Shown one piece after another: positions 9,256-18,825 of a DNA stretch of 64,000 bases (position 1 is the stretch's first letter; each line of letters starts with the position of its first letter). The notes under the pieces are model-generated. The model had not been told where the DNA came from. It searched no databases and worked only from the letters and a program-made list of their open reading frames with translations. The position numbers and the translations under genes are program-made. This DNA comes from Clostridiales bacterium (GTDB lineage Bacteria; Bacillota; Clostridia; Christensenellales; Aristaeellaceae): contig JAAYIN010000003.1 in the NCBI GenBank assembly GCA_012523405.1, positions 44,508 through 108,507 on the forward strand. The letters run 5' to 3'.

Positions 9256-9816
9256 GTCGTTTATTTCAATTTCTCCGTCTTTGATCAAACGATTCACACT
9301 GCCGTTAGCGGCTTTTCGAATAAGCATGACCATTTTCTCAGGTGTCATTTTTGCACCATTGATCAACCATCGAAATACGGTAGCTACGAATGCATCAGCA
9401 AAGAAGGTCGCCACAAACTCCCGGTCCTCATCCTCATCAAACATATCAAAAGCCCGAGTTTTGACCAGTGTTTTTAGCAGCTCCATGAAATATTCTGCAA
9501 ATGAATTCTGTCCGGATACAGAAAGTGCATTTCGATAGAAGGCCTTATCCTGATAAAGGAACTCTAAAACTTCCTGAAGCAATGTCCACGAGGATTTCGT
9601 CAAAACATCCTCCTGATTCATGCTCTGAGTGATTTCAGTATAAAAAATCCAGTTAATCAAATCATATTTATCTTTAAAATGATAATAAAAGCTGTTACGA
9701 TTAATCCCGCAGTGCTCGACAATATCGCCAATACTTATTTTGGCCAATGGTTTTTCCATCATTAGCTTTTTGATAGTATCCGCAATAACGCGTTTGGTGA
9801 TATCTGCACTTGCCAA
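9247..9816 (-). CDS. TetR family regulator, DhaS-like
   Basis: 189 residues; starts with TTG at 9816 (ttggcaagtgcagat) behind GGGAGGGG. The helix-turn-helix is 'KISIGDIVEHCGINRNSFYYHFKDKYDLINWIF', matching the DhaS-like branch of TetR proteins. The C-terminal half has the 'FVATFFADAFVATVFRWLINGAKMTPEKM' pattern seen in that branch. Converges on and overlaps the cysteine-less radical SAM-like gene by 9 bases and is divergent from the DegV gene, which it may control. Confidence 0.88.
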   Translation of the reverse strand: MASADITKRVIADTIKKLMMEKPLAKISIGDIVEHCGINRNSFYYHFKDKYDLINWIFYTEITQSMNQEDVLTKSSWTLLQEVLEFLYQDKAFYRNALSVSGQNSFAEYFMELLKTLVKTRAFDMFDEDEDREFVATFFADAFVATVFRWLINGAKMTPEKMVMLIRKAANGSVNRLIKDGEIEINDSN

Positions 9817-9844
9817 ATGATGCCCCTCCCATTCAAGAAAATCT

Positions 9845-9893
9845 TATCATCATTATAGGGCAATGATCGCTTTTGAGCAAGTTTGTGATGATA
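9845..9893. promoter_or_regulatory. Inverted TATCATCA / TGATGATA half-sites between TetR and DegV genes
   Basis: TATCATCA (9845-9852) and TGATGATA (9886-9893) form an 8-bp inverted repeat with a 33-base spacer in the divergent intergenic region. A candidate regulator site; the wide spacing leaves the case open. Confidence 0.35.
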
Positions 9894-9975
9894 GAAAGCA
9901 AGCGTGAATAAAACCATAGTGTAGTCTTTGCATTGTATGAACCCATTTCCACCTAGTTATAAAGGAGCGATTTTA

Positions 9976-10848
9976 ATGTCAGACTTTGTTATTGTCACTG
10001 ATTCTTCCGCGGATTTAGACGCGGAGCTGGCTAGCCAGCTAAATGTTCAAGTGCTTCCGCTGCGCTTTACCTTGGAAGGCACGGCGTATCACAACTACCC
10101 AGACAATCGGGATATGGATCCGCATTTATTTTATGATCGCCTGCGTGATGGCGCTGTAGCCACTACAGCTGCTGCTAATACCGCGCAGTATACCGAGCTG
10201 CTTGAGCCTATATTGCAGGTAGGCAAGGACGTCATAGTCCTGACGTTCTCATCAGGGCTTTCCTCCACCTATCATATTTCAACGCTTGCCGTTCAAGAGC
10301 TGCAAGCGAAATACCCATCGCGCAAGATTTATACAGTGGATACACTCTGTGCATCTTTAGGTCAAGGATTGTTGGTGTGGTACTGCGCCAAGATGCACGA
10401 AGCGGGCAACACCATTGAGCAGATTTACAACTGGGCAGAACGCAACAAGCTTCATTTATGCCATCAATTTACTGTCGACGACCTCCAGTTTCTAAAGCGA
10501 GGCGGTCGCGTTTCAGCAGCCACTGCCATTGTTGGCAGTATGCTTCATATTAAGCCCGTCCTTCATGTGGATAATGAAGGACATTTGATTAATATCGGGA
10601 AGGTTCGCGGACGTCAAGGATCACTGAAAGCATTGGTTGACAAGATGGAGGAGACCGCTATTGATCTATCGCATCAGACGGTGTTCATTAGCCATGGCGA
10701 TTGCCCAGAGGATGCACAGCGCGTTGCACAAATGATTAAGGATCGATTTAACGTTGCGCATATTTATATCAATTATATCGGACCTGTTATCGGTGCGCAC
10801 TCGGGTCCGGGTACGGTAGCGCTATTTTATCTTGGGATTGAACGATAA
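9976..10848 (+). CDS. DegV family fatty-acid-binding protein
   Basis: 290 residues; start at 9976 follows AAAGGAG with correct spacing. DegV features: 'IVTDSSADL' at the N-terminus, 'TTAAANTAQY', 'VLTFSSGLSSTYHIS', 'VDTLCASLGQGLLV', the lysine/glycine motif 'DLQFLKRGGRVSAA', and the C-terminal 'YIGPVIGAHSGPGTVALFYLG'. Members bind a fatty acid and in some Bacillota deliver it to fatty acid kinase FakA for lipid synthesis. No kinase gene is nearby. Cytoplasmic. Confidence 0.95.
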   Translation: MSDFVIVTDSSADLDAELASQLNVQVLPLRFTLEGTAYHNYPDNRDMDPHLFYDRLRDGAVATTAAANTAQYTELLEPILQVGKDVIVLTFSSGLSSTYHISTLAVQELQAKYPSRKIYTVDTLCASLGQGLLVWYCAKMHEAGNTIEQIYNWAERNKLHLCHQFTVDDLQFLKRGGRVSAATAIVGSMLHIKPVLHVDNEGHLINIGKVRGRQGSLKALVDKMEETAIDLSHQTVFISHGDCPEDAQRVAQMIKDRFNVAHIYINYIGPVIGAHSGPGTVALFYLGIER

Positions 10849-10864
10849 ATTTTCATCTATTAAA

Positions 10865-10918
10865 AAGACGGTATGAAGCTAAACATTCCAAAGAAATGTC
10901 AAAGCCTCATACCGTCTT
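10865..10918. terminator. Bidirectional terminator-like repeat between DegV and GH31 genes
   Basis: AAGACGGTATGA (10865-10876) pairs perfectly with TCATACCGTCTT (10907-10918) across a 30-base loop between two convergent genes. A-rich on the left side and weakly T-rich on the right. Confidence 0.65.
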
Positions 10919-10928
10919 CATTCAATCG

Positions 10929-12926
10929 CTATTGAAATAGAATGTTTTCTTTGGAAGCACGAACGAATGCTGGTATTTTCTCCAGCGGCGCTTCCGCTAA
11001 GATCGTCTGCCCGCCGGCATATCTTTCGCCGCTCCAAGCATCAACCCAATCTGTTCCTTGGGGAAGATAAACATGGCGTGATACGACACCTTTGTGCATC
11101 ACAGGTGCGATTAGGTATTCAGACCCAAACATGTACTGGTCCGAAATCTCCCAAGAAGCTTTGTCCAGCGGAAAATCATAGAACAAAGGACGCATCACAG
11201 GCTCGCCTAGTTGGTGTGTCTTTTCCATCTGTGTGCGGATATAGGGACGAAGGGTTTCGCGCAAGCGTAAATACTTCTCGCAGATTCGGTAGACATCCTC
11301 ACCATAGCTCCACACTTCGTTAGCTGCTCCGCTTTCTTGTTCTAGCGGATTGCTGGGATTGATCATTGGTACATGCGGCTCACGATCGCCATGCAAGCGC
11401 ATCACAGGGCAGAACGTTCCCCACTCGAACCAGCGCACCAATAGTTCATGGAATGCCGGATCATGTATATTCCCACCATGAAAACCGCCGATGTCTGTCG
11501 TCCACCACGGAATGCCTGCGATTCCCATATTCAGACCTGCTGCCAATTGATTTCTCATGCTTTCAAAGCTGCTGGCAATATCCCCAGACCAAACAAGCGC
11601 ACCGTACTTTTGACTTCCAGCCCATGCACAGCGCAGCAGATTGACGACATTTTCCTGGCCTTCGTTTTTCATTCCATCAAAGAATGCTTTTGCATACATC
11701 ACCGGATATAGATTGCCAATCTGTGCATTCGTACCCATATGGTAACGATAATTTTCAAAATCATATACTGAGTATTCAGGCTCTGCTTCATCCAGCCAAA
11801 AGAGCGTTACACCCTTATCAAAATAGTTTTGCTTTGCTTTCCCCCACACAAATTCACGTGACTCTGGATTGGTTGCATCAAAAAATACCGTGTTTCCCAA
11901 ATACTCCATCGTTGTTGTTACGCCGCGCTCCGTGTGAACCAAAAGACCACGAGCACGCATTTCTTCGTAGTTTTCGCTTCTTTTATCCACTGTAGGCCAA
12001 ATCGATACCATCAGCTTAATGCCTAGCTCGTCCAGTTCGCGAATCATTGCCTCAGGATCAGGAAAATAGATCGGGTCAAATTTCCAATCACCCTGGCATG
12101 GCCAATGGAAAAAGTCAACGACGATTACATCCAGCGGCAGATTGCGGCGCTTATGCTCTCTAGCAACTTCCAGCAATTCCTCCTGCGTGCGGTACCGGAG
12201 TTTGCACTGCCAAAATCCAAGACCGTATTCGGGCATCATTGGCGGGCGCCCTGTGACAGCAGTGTATGATTGCGTGATTTCGGAGGGCTCATCCCCCGCT
12301 GTAATCCAGTAATCGAGTCCTTTGGTGGAATGTGCATGCCACTCAGTCACGTTCTTGCCAAAGCTGACCTCGCCAATTGCTGGATTATTCCACAAAAAGC
12401 CATAGCCCAGCGAAGAAAGCACGAAGGGTACGCTGGCTTGAGAATTGCGATGCGCGAGCTCAAGCTTGCAACCTTTAACATCCAGATAAGGCTGCTGGTA
12501 TTGCCCCATACCAAAGAGCTTTTCGTTTGGCTCGGACTCAAAGCGCGCTGTAACAGAGAAATCTCCGCCAAGATGTGCCTTGAATTCACGTCCCTCCACC
12601 TCAAGCGCGGAGCAGTCTTTGGCGAATACGTCCCGCCTGTTCCTTGCGTACTCTTCCAGCAGGATATCGCCCTTTTGGTTTCTAAAGATCAGCTTACCTG
12701 ATAACAGCACTTCGCAGGTAAGCTTTCCGTTAACAATCTTTGCCGTTTCTTCATCAATGGTAATCACCGCAGCGCTAGCATGCGCTTCCGCCAAGGCAAA
12801 ATCACGGTTTTCGCAGCATCCCATTTGAGATGAACGAACGCGAAAAGCATGATCGCCCCAAGGCTCTACCGTTAATGTTTCGCCGTCAAACTTGCGGATG
12901 AGCTTGTTTTCAGATTGTATGATCAT
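10929..12926 (-). CDS. Glycoside hydrolase family 31 (alpha-glucosidase/alpha-xylosidase)
   Basis: 665 residues, no signal peptide, so it acts on sugars after import. The N-terminal beta-sandwich leads into the GH31 barrel: 'WQCKLRYRTQEELLEVA', 'DVIVVDFFHWP', the nucleophile Asp in 'TLFWLDEAEPEYSV', the acid/base Asp in 'GALVWSGDIASSFESM', 'GIPWWTTDIGGF' and 'PVMRLHGDREP'. The pattern resembles YicI-like alpha-xylosidases. It starts five bases after the MalG-type permease stop and is last in the operon with the transporter at 12931-15952, so the transporter probably imports an alpha-linked di- or oligosaccharide. Confidence 0.93.
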   Translation of the reverse strand: MIIQSENKLIRKFDGETLTVEPWGDHAFRVRSSQMGCCENRDFALAEAHASAAVITIDEETAKIVNGKLTCEVLLSGKLIFRNQKGDILLEEYARNRRDVFAKDCSALEVEGREFKAHLGGDFSVTARFESEPNEKLFGMGQYQQPYLDVKGCKLELAHRNSQASVPFVLSSLGYGFLWNNPAIGEVSFGKNVTEWHAHSTKGLDYWITAGDEPSEITQSYTAVTGRPPMMPEYGLGFWQCKLRYRTQEELLEVAREHKRRNLPLDVIVVDFFHWPCQGDWKFDPIYFPDPEAMIRELDELGIKLMVSIWPTVDKRSENYEEMRARGLLVHTERGVTTTMEYLGNTVFFDATNPESREFVWGKAKQNYFDKGVTLFWLDEAEPEYSVYDFENYRYHMGTNAQIGNLYPVMYAKAFFDGMKNEGQENVVNLLRCAWAGSQKYGALVWSGDIASSFESMRNQLAAGLNMGIAGIPWWTTDIGGFHGGNIHDPAFHELLVRWFEWGTFCPVMRLHGDREPHVPMINPSNPLEQESGAANEVWSYGEDVYRICEKYLRLRETLRPYIRTQMEKTHQLGEPVMRPLFYDFPLDKASWEISDQYMFGSEYLIAPVMHKGVVSRHVYLPQGTDWVDAWSGERYAGGQTILAEAPLEKIPAFVRASKENILFQ

Positions 12927-12930
12927 TTGT

Positions 12931-13773
12931 TTATCCTTTCACAGCACCACTTGTTAGGCCGCTAATAATATATTTTTGCATGAATAAGAAAATCAGTGCT
13001 ACAGGAATAATCGTCACCACAGCAAATGCCGTCAAATAACTCCATTTGGTACCATATTGCCCTAAGAAATTGAATATTCCAGCTGTAATGGGGCGCATCG
13101 TTTGATCTTGAATGAATGTCATGCCATAAGCTAAATCTCCCCACGCATACAAGAAGGAGAAAATAGCACAAACGATGATGCCGGGAAATGCAATTGGAAT
13201 GAAAATGCGTATGAACGAAGTAAAGCGATTGCATCCATCAATCCATGCAGCATCTTCGAGCTCAGCGGGTATGGAGGAAAAATAATTTTTCAATATCAGA
13301 ATTGAAAATGGAATCCCTATGGTTGCATCAGCTAAAATAGGTGCCATATGAGTGCCTAGCAGTTTTGCATCCCTGAACATCATGAACATGGGTGTGAGCA
13401 ATACGGATACAGGCAGCATTTGCGTTACCAAAAAGCAGAGGACGATCCCTTTCTTTCCTTTGAATCGATAACGTGAAATGCCATAGGATGCAGGCACTGC
13501 AAGGAGCACGCAAATAAGCATGCAGGATAGCGAAATCGATAGGCTATTGCCAAAGGATTGGAACATGTTAAAGTCCCCAGCATTTAGCTGTGCTTTATAG
13601 GAAGTGGTATTGAGTACCTGCGGCCATAGCGTAGGCGGTATCATGAAAATTTCCTGCTCTGTCTTCAATGACGTGACAAGAATCCAATATAGTGGAAACA
13701 GCAATACGCATAGCAGCAGGATTGCAAACAAGTTATAGATAAAATTCTTACGAGGGCTTAGTGTTCTCTCCAT
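12931..13773 (-). CDS. Sugar ABC transporter permease, MalG type
   Basis: 280 residues; the start at 13773 (MERTLSPRKNF) begins one base after the upstream permease stop. Six membrane segments; the transport loop motif is 'ELEDAAWIDGCNRFTSFIRIFIP' (EAA motif) and the C-terminus reads 'YIISGLTSGAVKG', typical of MalG-type permeases. It pairs with the MalF-type permease of the next gene. Confidence 0.94.
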   Translation of the reverse strand: MERTLSPRKNFIYNLFAILLLCVLLFPLYWILVTSLKTEQEIFMIPPTLWPQVLNTTSYKAQLNAGDFNMFQSFGNSLSISLSCMLICVLLAVPASYGISRYRFKGKKGIVLCFLVTQMLPVSVLLTPMFMMFRDAKLLGTHMAPILADATIGIPFSILILKNYFSSIPAELEDAAWIDGCNRFTSFIRIFIPIAFPGIIVCAIFSFLYAWGDLAYGMTFIQDQTMRPITAGIFNFLGQYGTKWSYLTAFAVVTIIPVALIFLFMQKYIISGLTSGAVKG

Positions 13774-13774
13774 A

Positions 13775-14677
13775 TTACACACTCTCCTCATCTGCATAAG
13801 TGAACTTCAAATAGAAGATACCAGCGATCATTAAAATCACAAACAAAATATTTGCTACGGCAGCGCCCTGCCCATATTTGAATAGCGAGAAGGACAGCTT
13901 GTATGAGTAGGTAGAAAGCACTTGTGTTGCATTCACAGGTCCTCCGCTGGTCATCACAAACACAAGGTCAAATACCTTGAATGTATAGATAAATCCAAGA
14001 ATGAGCACCGATTCAATGGCGGGCTTTAGCAGCGGTAAGGTGACTGCTTTAAATGCTTGGAATGCATTCGCGCCGTCGATTGAAGCGCTTTCATGCAGCT
14101 CCTGCGGTATAGTCGACAGCCCAACGGACAGCAATATCATATTGAATGGAATTCCAATCCATATGTTTGCTACAATCAAAGCAAACATTGCCGTGCCTGG
14201 CTGGGTCAACCATTCTATTGGGGTTTGAATCAGATTCATTCCCATTAGTGCATGGTTGATAATACCAACATTCGTTCCAAACATGAACTTGAACATGAGT
14301 CCTGTGACTGTGATCGGAATCATCCACGGCATCATCAGCAAACCGCGTATGGGTTTCATGAAGGTGAAGTTACGATTAAAAAACAACGCTAATGCAAATC
14401 CAAACAGAAACTGAAATACGAGGCTGCATACTGTAAAGAGCAATGTATTCCATATGGAAGTCTGCAGGATTCCGCTTTCAAATAGTTTTTGATAGTTTTC
14501 TAGCCCAACAAAGGGCTTCACAGGTAGCTTGATGGTTTTCACAGTTACATCCTGTAAGCTCAGAATAATATTGGATATAATTGGATAGCCCACCAATGTC
14601 AACATATAGATCAGTGCAGGCAGTACAAATAAATAACCTAGGTTTCCTCCGCGAAAATATCTGCGTATTGCTTTCAT
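13775..14677 (-). CDS. Sugar ABC transporter permease, MalF type
   Basis: 300 residues behind a GGAGGATGCGTA ribosome site. Six membrane segments; EAA loop 'ELHESASIDGANAFQAFKAVTLPLLKP'. Middle gene of a binding protein - permease - permease - GH31 operon. No ATPase gene is encoded here; such systems usually share one MsmX-type ATPase encoded elsewhere (family knowledge). Confidence 0.94.
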   Translation of the reverse strand: MKAIRRYFRGGNLGYLFVLPALIYMLTLVGYPIISNIILSLQDVTVKTIKLPVKPFVGLENYQKLFESGILQTSIWNTLLFTVCSLVFQFLFGFALALFFNRNFTFMKPIRGLLMMPWMIPITVTGLMFKFMFGTNVGIINHALMGMNLIQTPIEWLTQPGTAMFALIVANIWIGIPFNMILLSVGLSTIPQELHESASIDGANAFQAFKAVTLPLLKPAIESVLILGFIYTFKVFDLVFVMTSGGPVNATQVLSTYSYKLSFSLFKYGQGAAVANILFVILMIAGIFYLKFTYADEESV

Positions 14678-14693
14678 TACGCATCCTCCTTCA

Positions 14694-14731
14694 TAAAAAG
14701 GGCTGCCCCAATCAGCTGAGGCAGCCCTTTG
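14694..14731 (-). terminator. Terminator-like hairpin between binding-protein and permease genes
   Basis: AAGGGCTGCC (14698-14707) pairs with GGCAGCCCTT (14720-14729); on the minus strand the stem is followed by TTTTTATGA. It sits just after the binding-protein gene and before the permease pair, so it should cut expression of the permeases relative to the binding protein. Confidence 0.85.
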
Positions 14732-14746
14732 GTAAGGCGTACTATT

Positions 14747-15952
14747 TTACTCTGCTAGAATCGCATCAATTGTAGATTGTGCCTCGGCTGCTGCATCAGC
14801 AGGAGCCATCGTTCCTACAATGACCTGATTGAATGCTAGAGAGATTGCGTCGGAGATAGAGGGCCAATCAGGATGTGGTCCGCGAGGCAAGGCATATGCC
14901 ATCTGTGCGGAGAAAACCTGCATGGTGGGATCGTCTTGGAACTGACCTGCTGCTACGTCTTTGCGGGCTGCAATATAGCCGAATTCATCAATGTAGCTGG
15001 TTACTTTTTCTGCGCTGGTTGCATACTTGAGGAAATCAAGTGCTGCATCTTCTTCGCCGCCAGCGATGACTGCAAAGTTTTCGCCGCCAAGAGCAGAAGC
15101 GTTGACCGTATCAACAGGAATTAAAGCAACGTTCCAATTGAGGTCAGGAGCCTGCTCACGCATGGTGGGTACTTGCCATGGGCCGTTAATCATCATCGCA
15201 AGGTTGCCTGAGATAAACTGGTTCATGGTATCGCCCTGTGTCCAGTTGATTGCTTCCTTAGGCAGTGAGCCATCAGCAACCAAATCCTGAATGAGCGTTA
15301 GTGCCTTGATGGTGTTTTCTGAATTGATTTCAAAAGAGGTAGCGCCTGTGGACCATACCCAAGGCATGAAGTTGAAAGTACCCTCTTCATTTTGCAATGA
15401 GCAAAAACCGAGGCCGGATACATTATCCTTGGTTGTTGCTTTTGCAACAGCCTTGAGTTCGTCCCAATTGGTCGGAACTTCTTGACCAGCTGCTGCCAGC
15501 ATATCCTCATTATAGAACAATGCCAAGCAGTTGCTGCCAAACGGAATTCCGTACAAGCATCCGTCTAGTGTACAGCTGTCAATAGGACCTTCGAAGTATT
15601 GCGCAAGGTCTTCCCAGTCAGCAAGCTTATCGGTTAAGTCTGCGAAAATCCCCATTGCTGCATATGACGCATGATCCGGACCATCAATGATGACGATGTC
15701 AGGAAGAACATCAGCAGTTGCTCCGATGGATAGCTGCTTTTTGAAGTCGGCGAAAGGAACATACTGTGTTTTCACTTCGACTTTGTCCTGAGATGCATTG
15801 TAATCAGCAATGACAACGCTTAATGTCTCCTGATGCTTAATGGTTTCCCAATAATACCAGATTGTAACTTCGGTTTTTTCCTCTGCCATGGCTGTAGATG
15901 CAAGACCAAGCAGCATCATAGCGACTAGCAAGATAGCAAGCAATTTCTTCAT
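14747..15952 (-). CDS. Sugar ABC transporter extracellular solute-binding protein (family 1)
   Basis: 401 residues; start at 15952 (MKKLLAILLVAMMLLGLAS) follows AAGGAGG. Signal peptide cleaved near TAMA-EE; no lipobox. Family-1 features: 'VTIWYYWETIKHQE', 'GADVLPDIVIIDGPDHASYAAMG' region, 'WTQGDTMNQFISGNLAMMINGPWQVP', 'FAVIAGGEEDAALDFLKYAT'. First gene of an operon that ends with the GH31 enzyme; the regulator/kinase pair upstream (16048-18637) is likely its controller. Confidence 0.94.
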   Translation of the reverse strand: MKKLLAILLVAMMLLGLASTAMAEEKTEVTIWYYWETIKHQETLSVVIADYNASQDKVEVKTQYVPFADFKKQLSIGATADVLPDIVIIDGPDHASYAAMGIFADLTDKLADWEDLAQYFEGPIDSCTLDGCLYGIPFGSNCLALFYNEDMLAAAGQEVPTNWDELKAVAKATTKDNVSGLGFCSLQNEEGTFNFMPWVWSTGATSFEINSENTIKALTLIQDLVADGSLPKEAINWTQGDTMNQFISGNLAMMINGPWQVPTMREQAPDLNWNVALIPVDTVNASALGGENFAVIAGGEEDAALDFLKYATSAEKVTSYIDEFGYIAARKDVAAGQFQDDPTMQVFSAQMAYALPRGPHPDWPSISDAISLAFNQVIVGTMAPADAAAEAQSTIDAILAE

Positions 15953-15989
15953 TGAGATGACCTCCTTGTTTAATTTGTTTGTTGTATTT

Positions 15990-16017
15990 ACTATAACCAA
16001 TCAACTACCGCTTGCAA
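15990..16017 (-). promoter_or_regulatory. Promoter of the second sugar transporter operon
   Basis: Minus strand: -35 TTGCAA (16012-16017), 16-base spacer, -10 TATAGT (15990-15995), ending 38 bases before the binding-protein start. Confidence 0.65.
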
Positions 16018-16047
16018 AGGCAAGATAACCAAGGAAAGGGGACAAAA

Positions 16048-16842
16048 CTAATGCATCTTGTGAAGTTTCCTAAATTCAAGGGGCATAACGCCAATATCTG
16101 ATTGGAATATCTTCGCAAAGTACTTTGGGTCCTGATATCCAACCATTTCTGCGATTTCATAGAGTTTCATCTCTGTGGAAAGCAGCAAATCCTTTGCCTT
16201 ATTGATTCGAAGCGCCTTCATCATCGTACCAAACGTAATGCCAAGCTCCTTATGGATTTGACTTCCCAGATGCTCTGGCGTGACTGATAGAATGTCTGCA
16301 ATCTCATTGAGTGTAATCCCATCATGGAAATTTTCCTCTGCGATTTTTCGTGCTTTACCCACCAGCATGCCGACTTGCGTTGTTTCAAGCGCATCTGAAC
16401 TGCTATGGGATATGCTATGCAATATCTCGGGTAGGATTTGCCTAACTTCAAGGATTGACTGTGTTTTGCTCCCCTTTAGCTGTGTTTCAATGCTGTTGAT
16501 GGCTTGCATCAGTTCATCAACGACAATTGGCTTTAGTAAATATTCGCTCACACCTAGCTTAAGGGCTTGCTGTGCATATGCAAATTCAGAATAAGCGCTC
16601 AATATAATGGCCTTTATCGTAATGCCTGCTTCTCTGACGGCTGCGAGCATCTGTATGCCATCCATCAGAGGCATTTTGATATCTGCTATCACCAGTTCGG
16701 GTTTTTCTTGCAGAATGAGGGCAAACCCTTCTTTTCCGTTCTCAGCCATCCCTACAACTTGGTGCTCTGTTGCTCTTTTGCTGAGCAGCTTCTCAATGCC
16801 TTCTCGAATACGCACTTCATCCTCAACAATGACAATCTTCAT
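16048..16842 (-). CDS. Short YesN-type response regulator (REC + AraC HTH)
   Basis: 264 residues, about half the size of the regulator at 1930-3474 because the long middle region is missing. Receiver domain with E7/D8, phosphoacceptor D54 in 'LVIADIKMPLMDG' and lysine in 'EYLLKPIVVDEL'. A linker of about 45 residues, then the AraC domain ('ITLNEIADILSVTPEHLGSQIHK', 'LYEIAEMVGYQDPKYFAKIFQ'). It lies 4 bases after the kinase gene in the same direction. Likely controls the sugar operon downstream. Confidence 0.93.
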   Translation of the reverse strand: MKIVIVEDEVRIREGIEKLLSKRATEHQVVGMAENGKEGFALILQEKPELVIADIKMPLMDGIQMLAAVREAGITIKAIILSAYSEFAYAQQALKLGVSEYLLKPIVVDELMQAINSIETQLKGSKTQSILEVRQILPEILHSISHSSSDALETTQVGMLVGKARKIAEENFHDGITLNEIADILSVTPEHLGSQIHKELGITFGTMMKALRINKAKDLLLSTEMKLYEIAEMVGYQDPKYFAKIFQSDIGVMPLEFRKLHKMH

Positions 16843-16846
16843 TATT

Positions 16847-18637
16847 TCACTCCTCGCTACTTGTTATCGGGATATGTAAAATGACATCCGTTCCCTCGTC
16901 CAGTTTGCTCCACACTTGAATATCGATTTGATCACCATAGTACATTCGCATTCTCGATACTGCATTTAAAATGCCTATGCTATCCAGTTGCTTTGTTTGT
17001 TCTTTAATCGCTTGCTTGATTTTTTTGAGCTGCTCATCATCCATGCCACAACCATTGTCATTGATGCGGATGGACAAATACTCATCGCAAAGGCGAATCT
17101 CAATAAGCAGCTTTTTTTCTCTTTTTAAGCCGCCAAAGCCATGTCTGATTGCATTTTCAACAATTGGCTGAAATAACAGTTTATGAATGGGCGTGTCCAT
17201 TGCCGCAGGATCGATGTTGAGAGTATACTCAAAATCGCCTTTTAATCGTACTTGCTGCAAGAACAAGTACTGCTCAAGCCATACTGCTTCTTCGCTCAGC
17301 TTTACCATACGATTGCTGCCATCAATGCTATATCTGAGTATTCTTGCTAATGCAGCAATCGCACCGCTGATTTCCATTTGATTTTCATCAATCGCCATCC
17401 AGTTGATGCTATCAAGTGTATTGTATAGAAAATGTGGATTAATTTGTGCTTCAAGCATCGCAATCTCAGCATCTCTCTGCTTTTGAGAAACAGCTGTTAC
17501 TTGCTGAATCAGCTGATCAATGTCGCCCATCATCAAATTAAATCGATCTGCGATTACAGCGACTTCTGTTGGCATCTTGTCATCTTGCACAACCCTAACC
17601 TGCATATCTCCCCCGCCTGCACGGTGCATAGCGTTTGCTACTGTTTGTATGTATCCGCTGAGCCGCCCTGTAACCAATGCGATTACAGCGATCAGCAACA
17701 TAATTGTGATAACAAGAACCACAACCATGATTCTCTGTTGATCAGCAATGCGTTTGATCATCTCATTTTGATCTACGACATGAACAAGCATCCAGTTCAG
17801 CTTTTCATCGAAACGCTCATATGCTTTCATATGGTCTGCTTTGATCCCTTGCTGCTCTGCAGCCATTTGGATGCATTCATTCAAGGGATCAGCAAGCGTT
17901 TGACCAATAACCGTAGAATCAGGCGATGAAATGACTTCGTTATTGGGTCCTAGTAAAAAGCTGGGTCCTACATCGCTCTTTGCATCATTGATCGTTTCGC
18001 TCAAAATACGTTCATCTAGGGAAAGTATGACAACGCCTGGTTTTTGTTCAATGTCTTTGAAGTTGATGATACGCCTAGCAATGTGAAACAAATAGAATTC
18101 CTCTTTGTTAAATTGCGTTGCATATTGTGCTCGTAATAAATGAGAGGAATTGTCTTTATTATATTTGTCATATAGCGCTTGTGGTTCAATTCGATCTTGT
18201 ATCATCCATGAATTGCGAATCGTTGATCCTGTCATTTTATCAAAGAATACCATTTGACCGTTTTGCAAAACGATGGTAATTCCTTGGATGTACTCCTTAG
18301 CGTAGCAGGCTGTTCGCAGCATTCGGATTAGTTGATTGGTGGATAGTGCTATTTCTTTGCCTGCATTGAGTTTGTTTACAAGCGCAACAAGCGCATCATC
18401 CACATACATTTGATCCAGTATGCTTTGATACGCATCAATGCTGAGCGTCACGCTTTGAAGCATCGAAACCATGTTTGCTTCAAGCAGTTCATTCGTATTA
18501 TTCTCAATGATCTCAGTGGTTTGATAAAACGAATAGGTCTGTATGATTAATACAGGAATAATAGCTATCATACTCAAAGCCAAAATCAATTGGCTTCGAA
18601 AGCTACGAAAAATATTACGTTTTTTCTGATTATTCAT
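16847..18637 (-). CDS. YesM-type sensor histidine kinase
   Basis: 596 residues from ATG 18637, placed 9 bases after GGAGG; another ATG at 18643 sits only 3 bases from it, and a much longer in-frame start has no ribosome site. A membrane segment at about 16-36, a large extracellular sensor of about 270 residues, a second membrane segment near 320-342, HAMP, phosphoacceptor His in 'QINPHFLYNTLDSINWMA', ATPase motifs 'LFQPIVENAIRHGFGG' and 'INDNGCGMDDEQ'. Partner of the regulator immediately downstream. Confidence 0.92.
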   Translation of the reverse strand: MNNQKKRNIFRSFRSQLILALSMIAIIPVLIIQTYSFYQTTEIIENNTNELLEANMVSMLQSVTLSIDAYQSILDQMYVDDALVALVNKLNAGKEIALSTNQLIRMLRTACYAKEYIQGITIVLQNGQMVFFDKMTGSTIRNSWMIQDRIEPQALYDKYNKDNSSHLLRAQYATQFNKEEFYLFHIARRIINFKDIEQKPGVVILSLDERILSETINDAKSDVGPSFLLGPNNEVISSPDSTVIGQTLADPLNECIQMAAEQQGIKADHMKAYERFDEKLNWMLVHVVDQNEMIKRIADQQRIMVVVLVITIMLLIAVIALVTGRLSGYIQTVANAMHRAGGGDMQVRVVQDDKMPTEVAVIADRFNLMMGDIDQLIQQVTAVSQKQRDAEIAMLEAQINPHFLYNTLDSINWMAIDENQMEISGAIAALARILRYSIDGSNRMVKLSEEAVWLEQYLFLQQVRLKGDFEYTLNIDPAAMDTPIHKLLFQPIVENAIRHGFGGLKREKKLLIEIRLCDEYLSIRINDNGCGMDDEQLKKIKQAIKEQTKQLDSIGILNAVSRMRMYYGDQIDIQVWSKLDEGTDVILHIPITSSEE

Positions 18638-18761
18638 AGGCATATGCCTCCGTTCATCGATATTATAATGGCTTTGCGGTAAAAAAGCTAGCTGAATGTT
18701 ATTGGAGCTATTGATGCTTGTGATATATTCATCAATCAAATAGCTGGTTAATGAACAAATG

Positions 18762-18796
18762 AAAACCACTAGACTTATCACAAAGCTAGTGGTTTT
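18762..18796 (-). terminator. Terminator after the MATE gene
   Basis: AAAACCACTAG (18762-18772) pairs with CTAGTGGTTTT (18786-18796); 30 bases downstream of the MATE stop on the minus strand and upstream of the kinase gene start. Confidence 0.8.
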
Positions 18797-18825
18797 CATC
18801 ATTTTAGTTATGAAATTATACGGAA

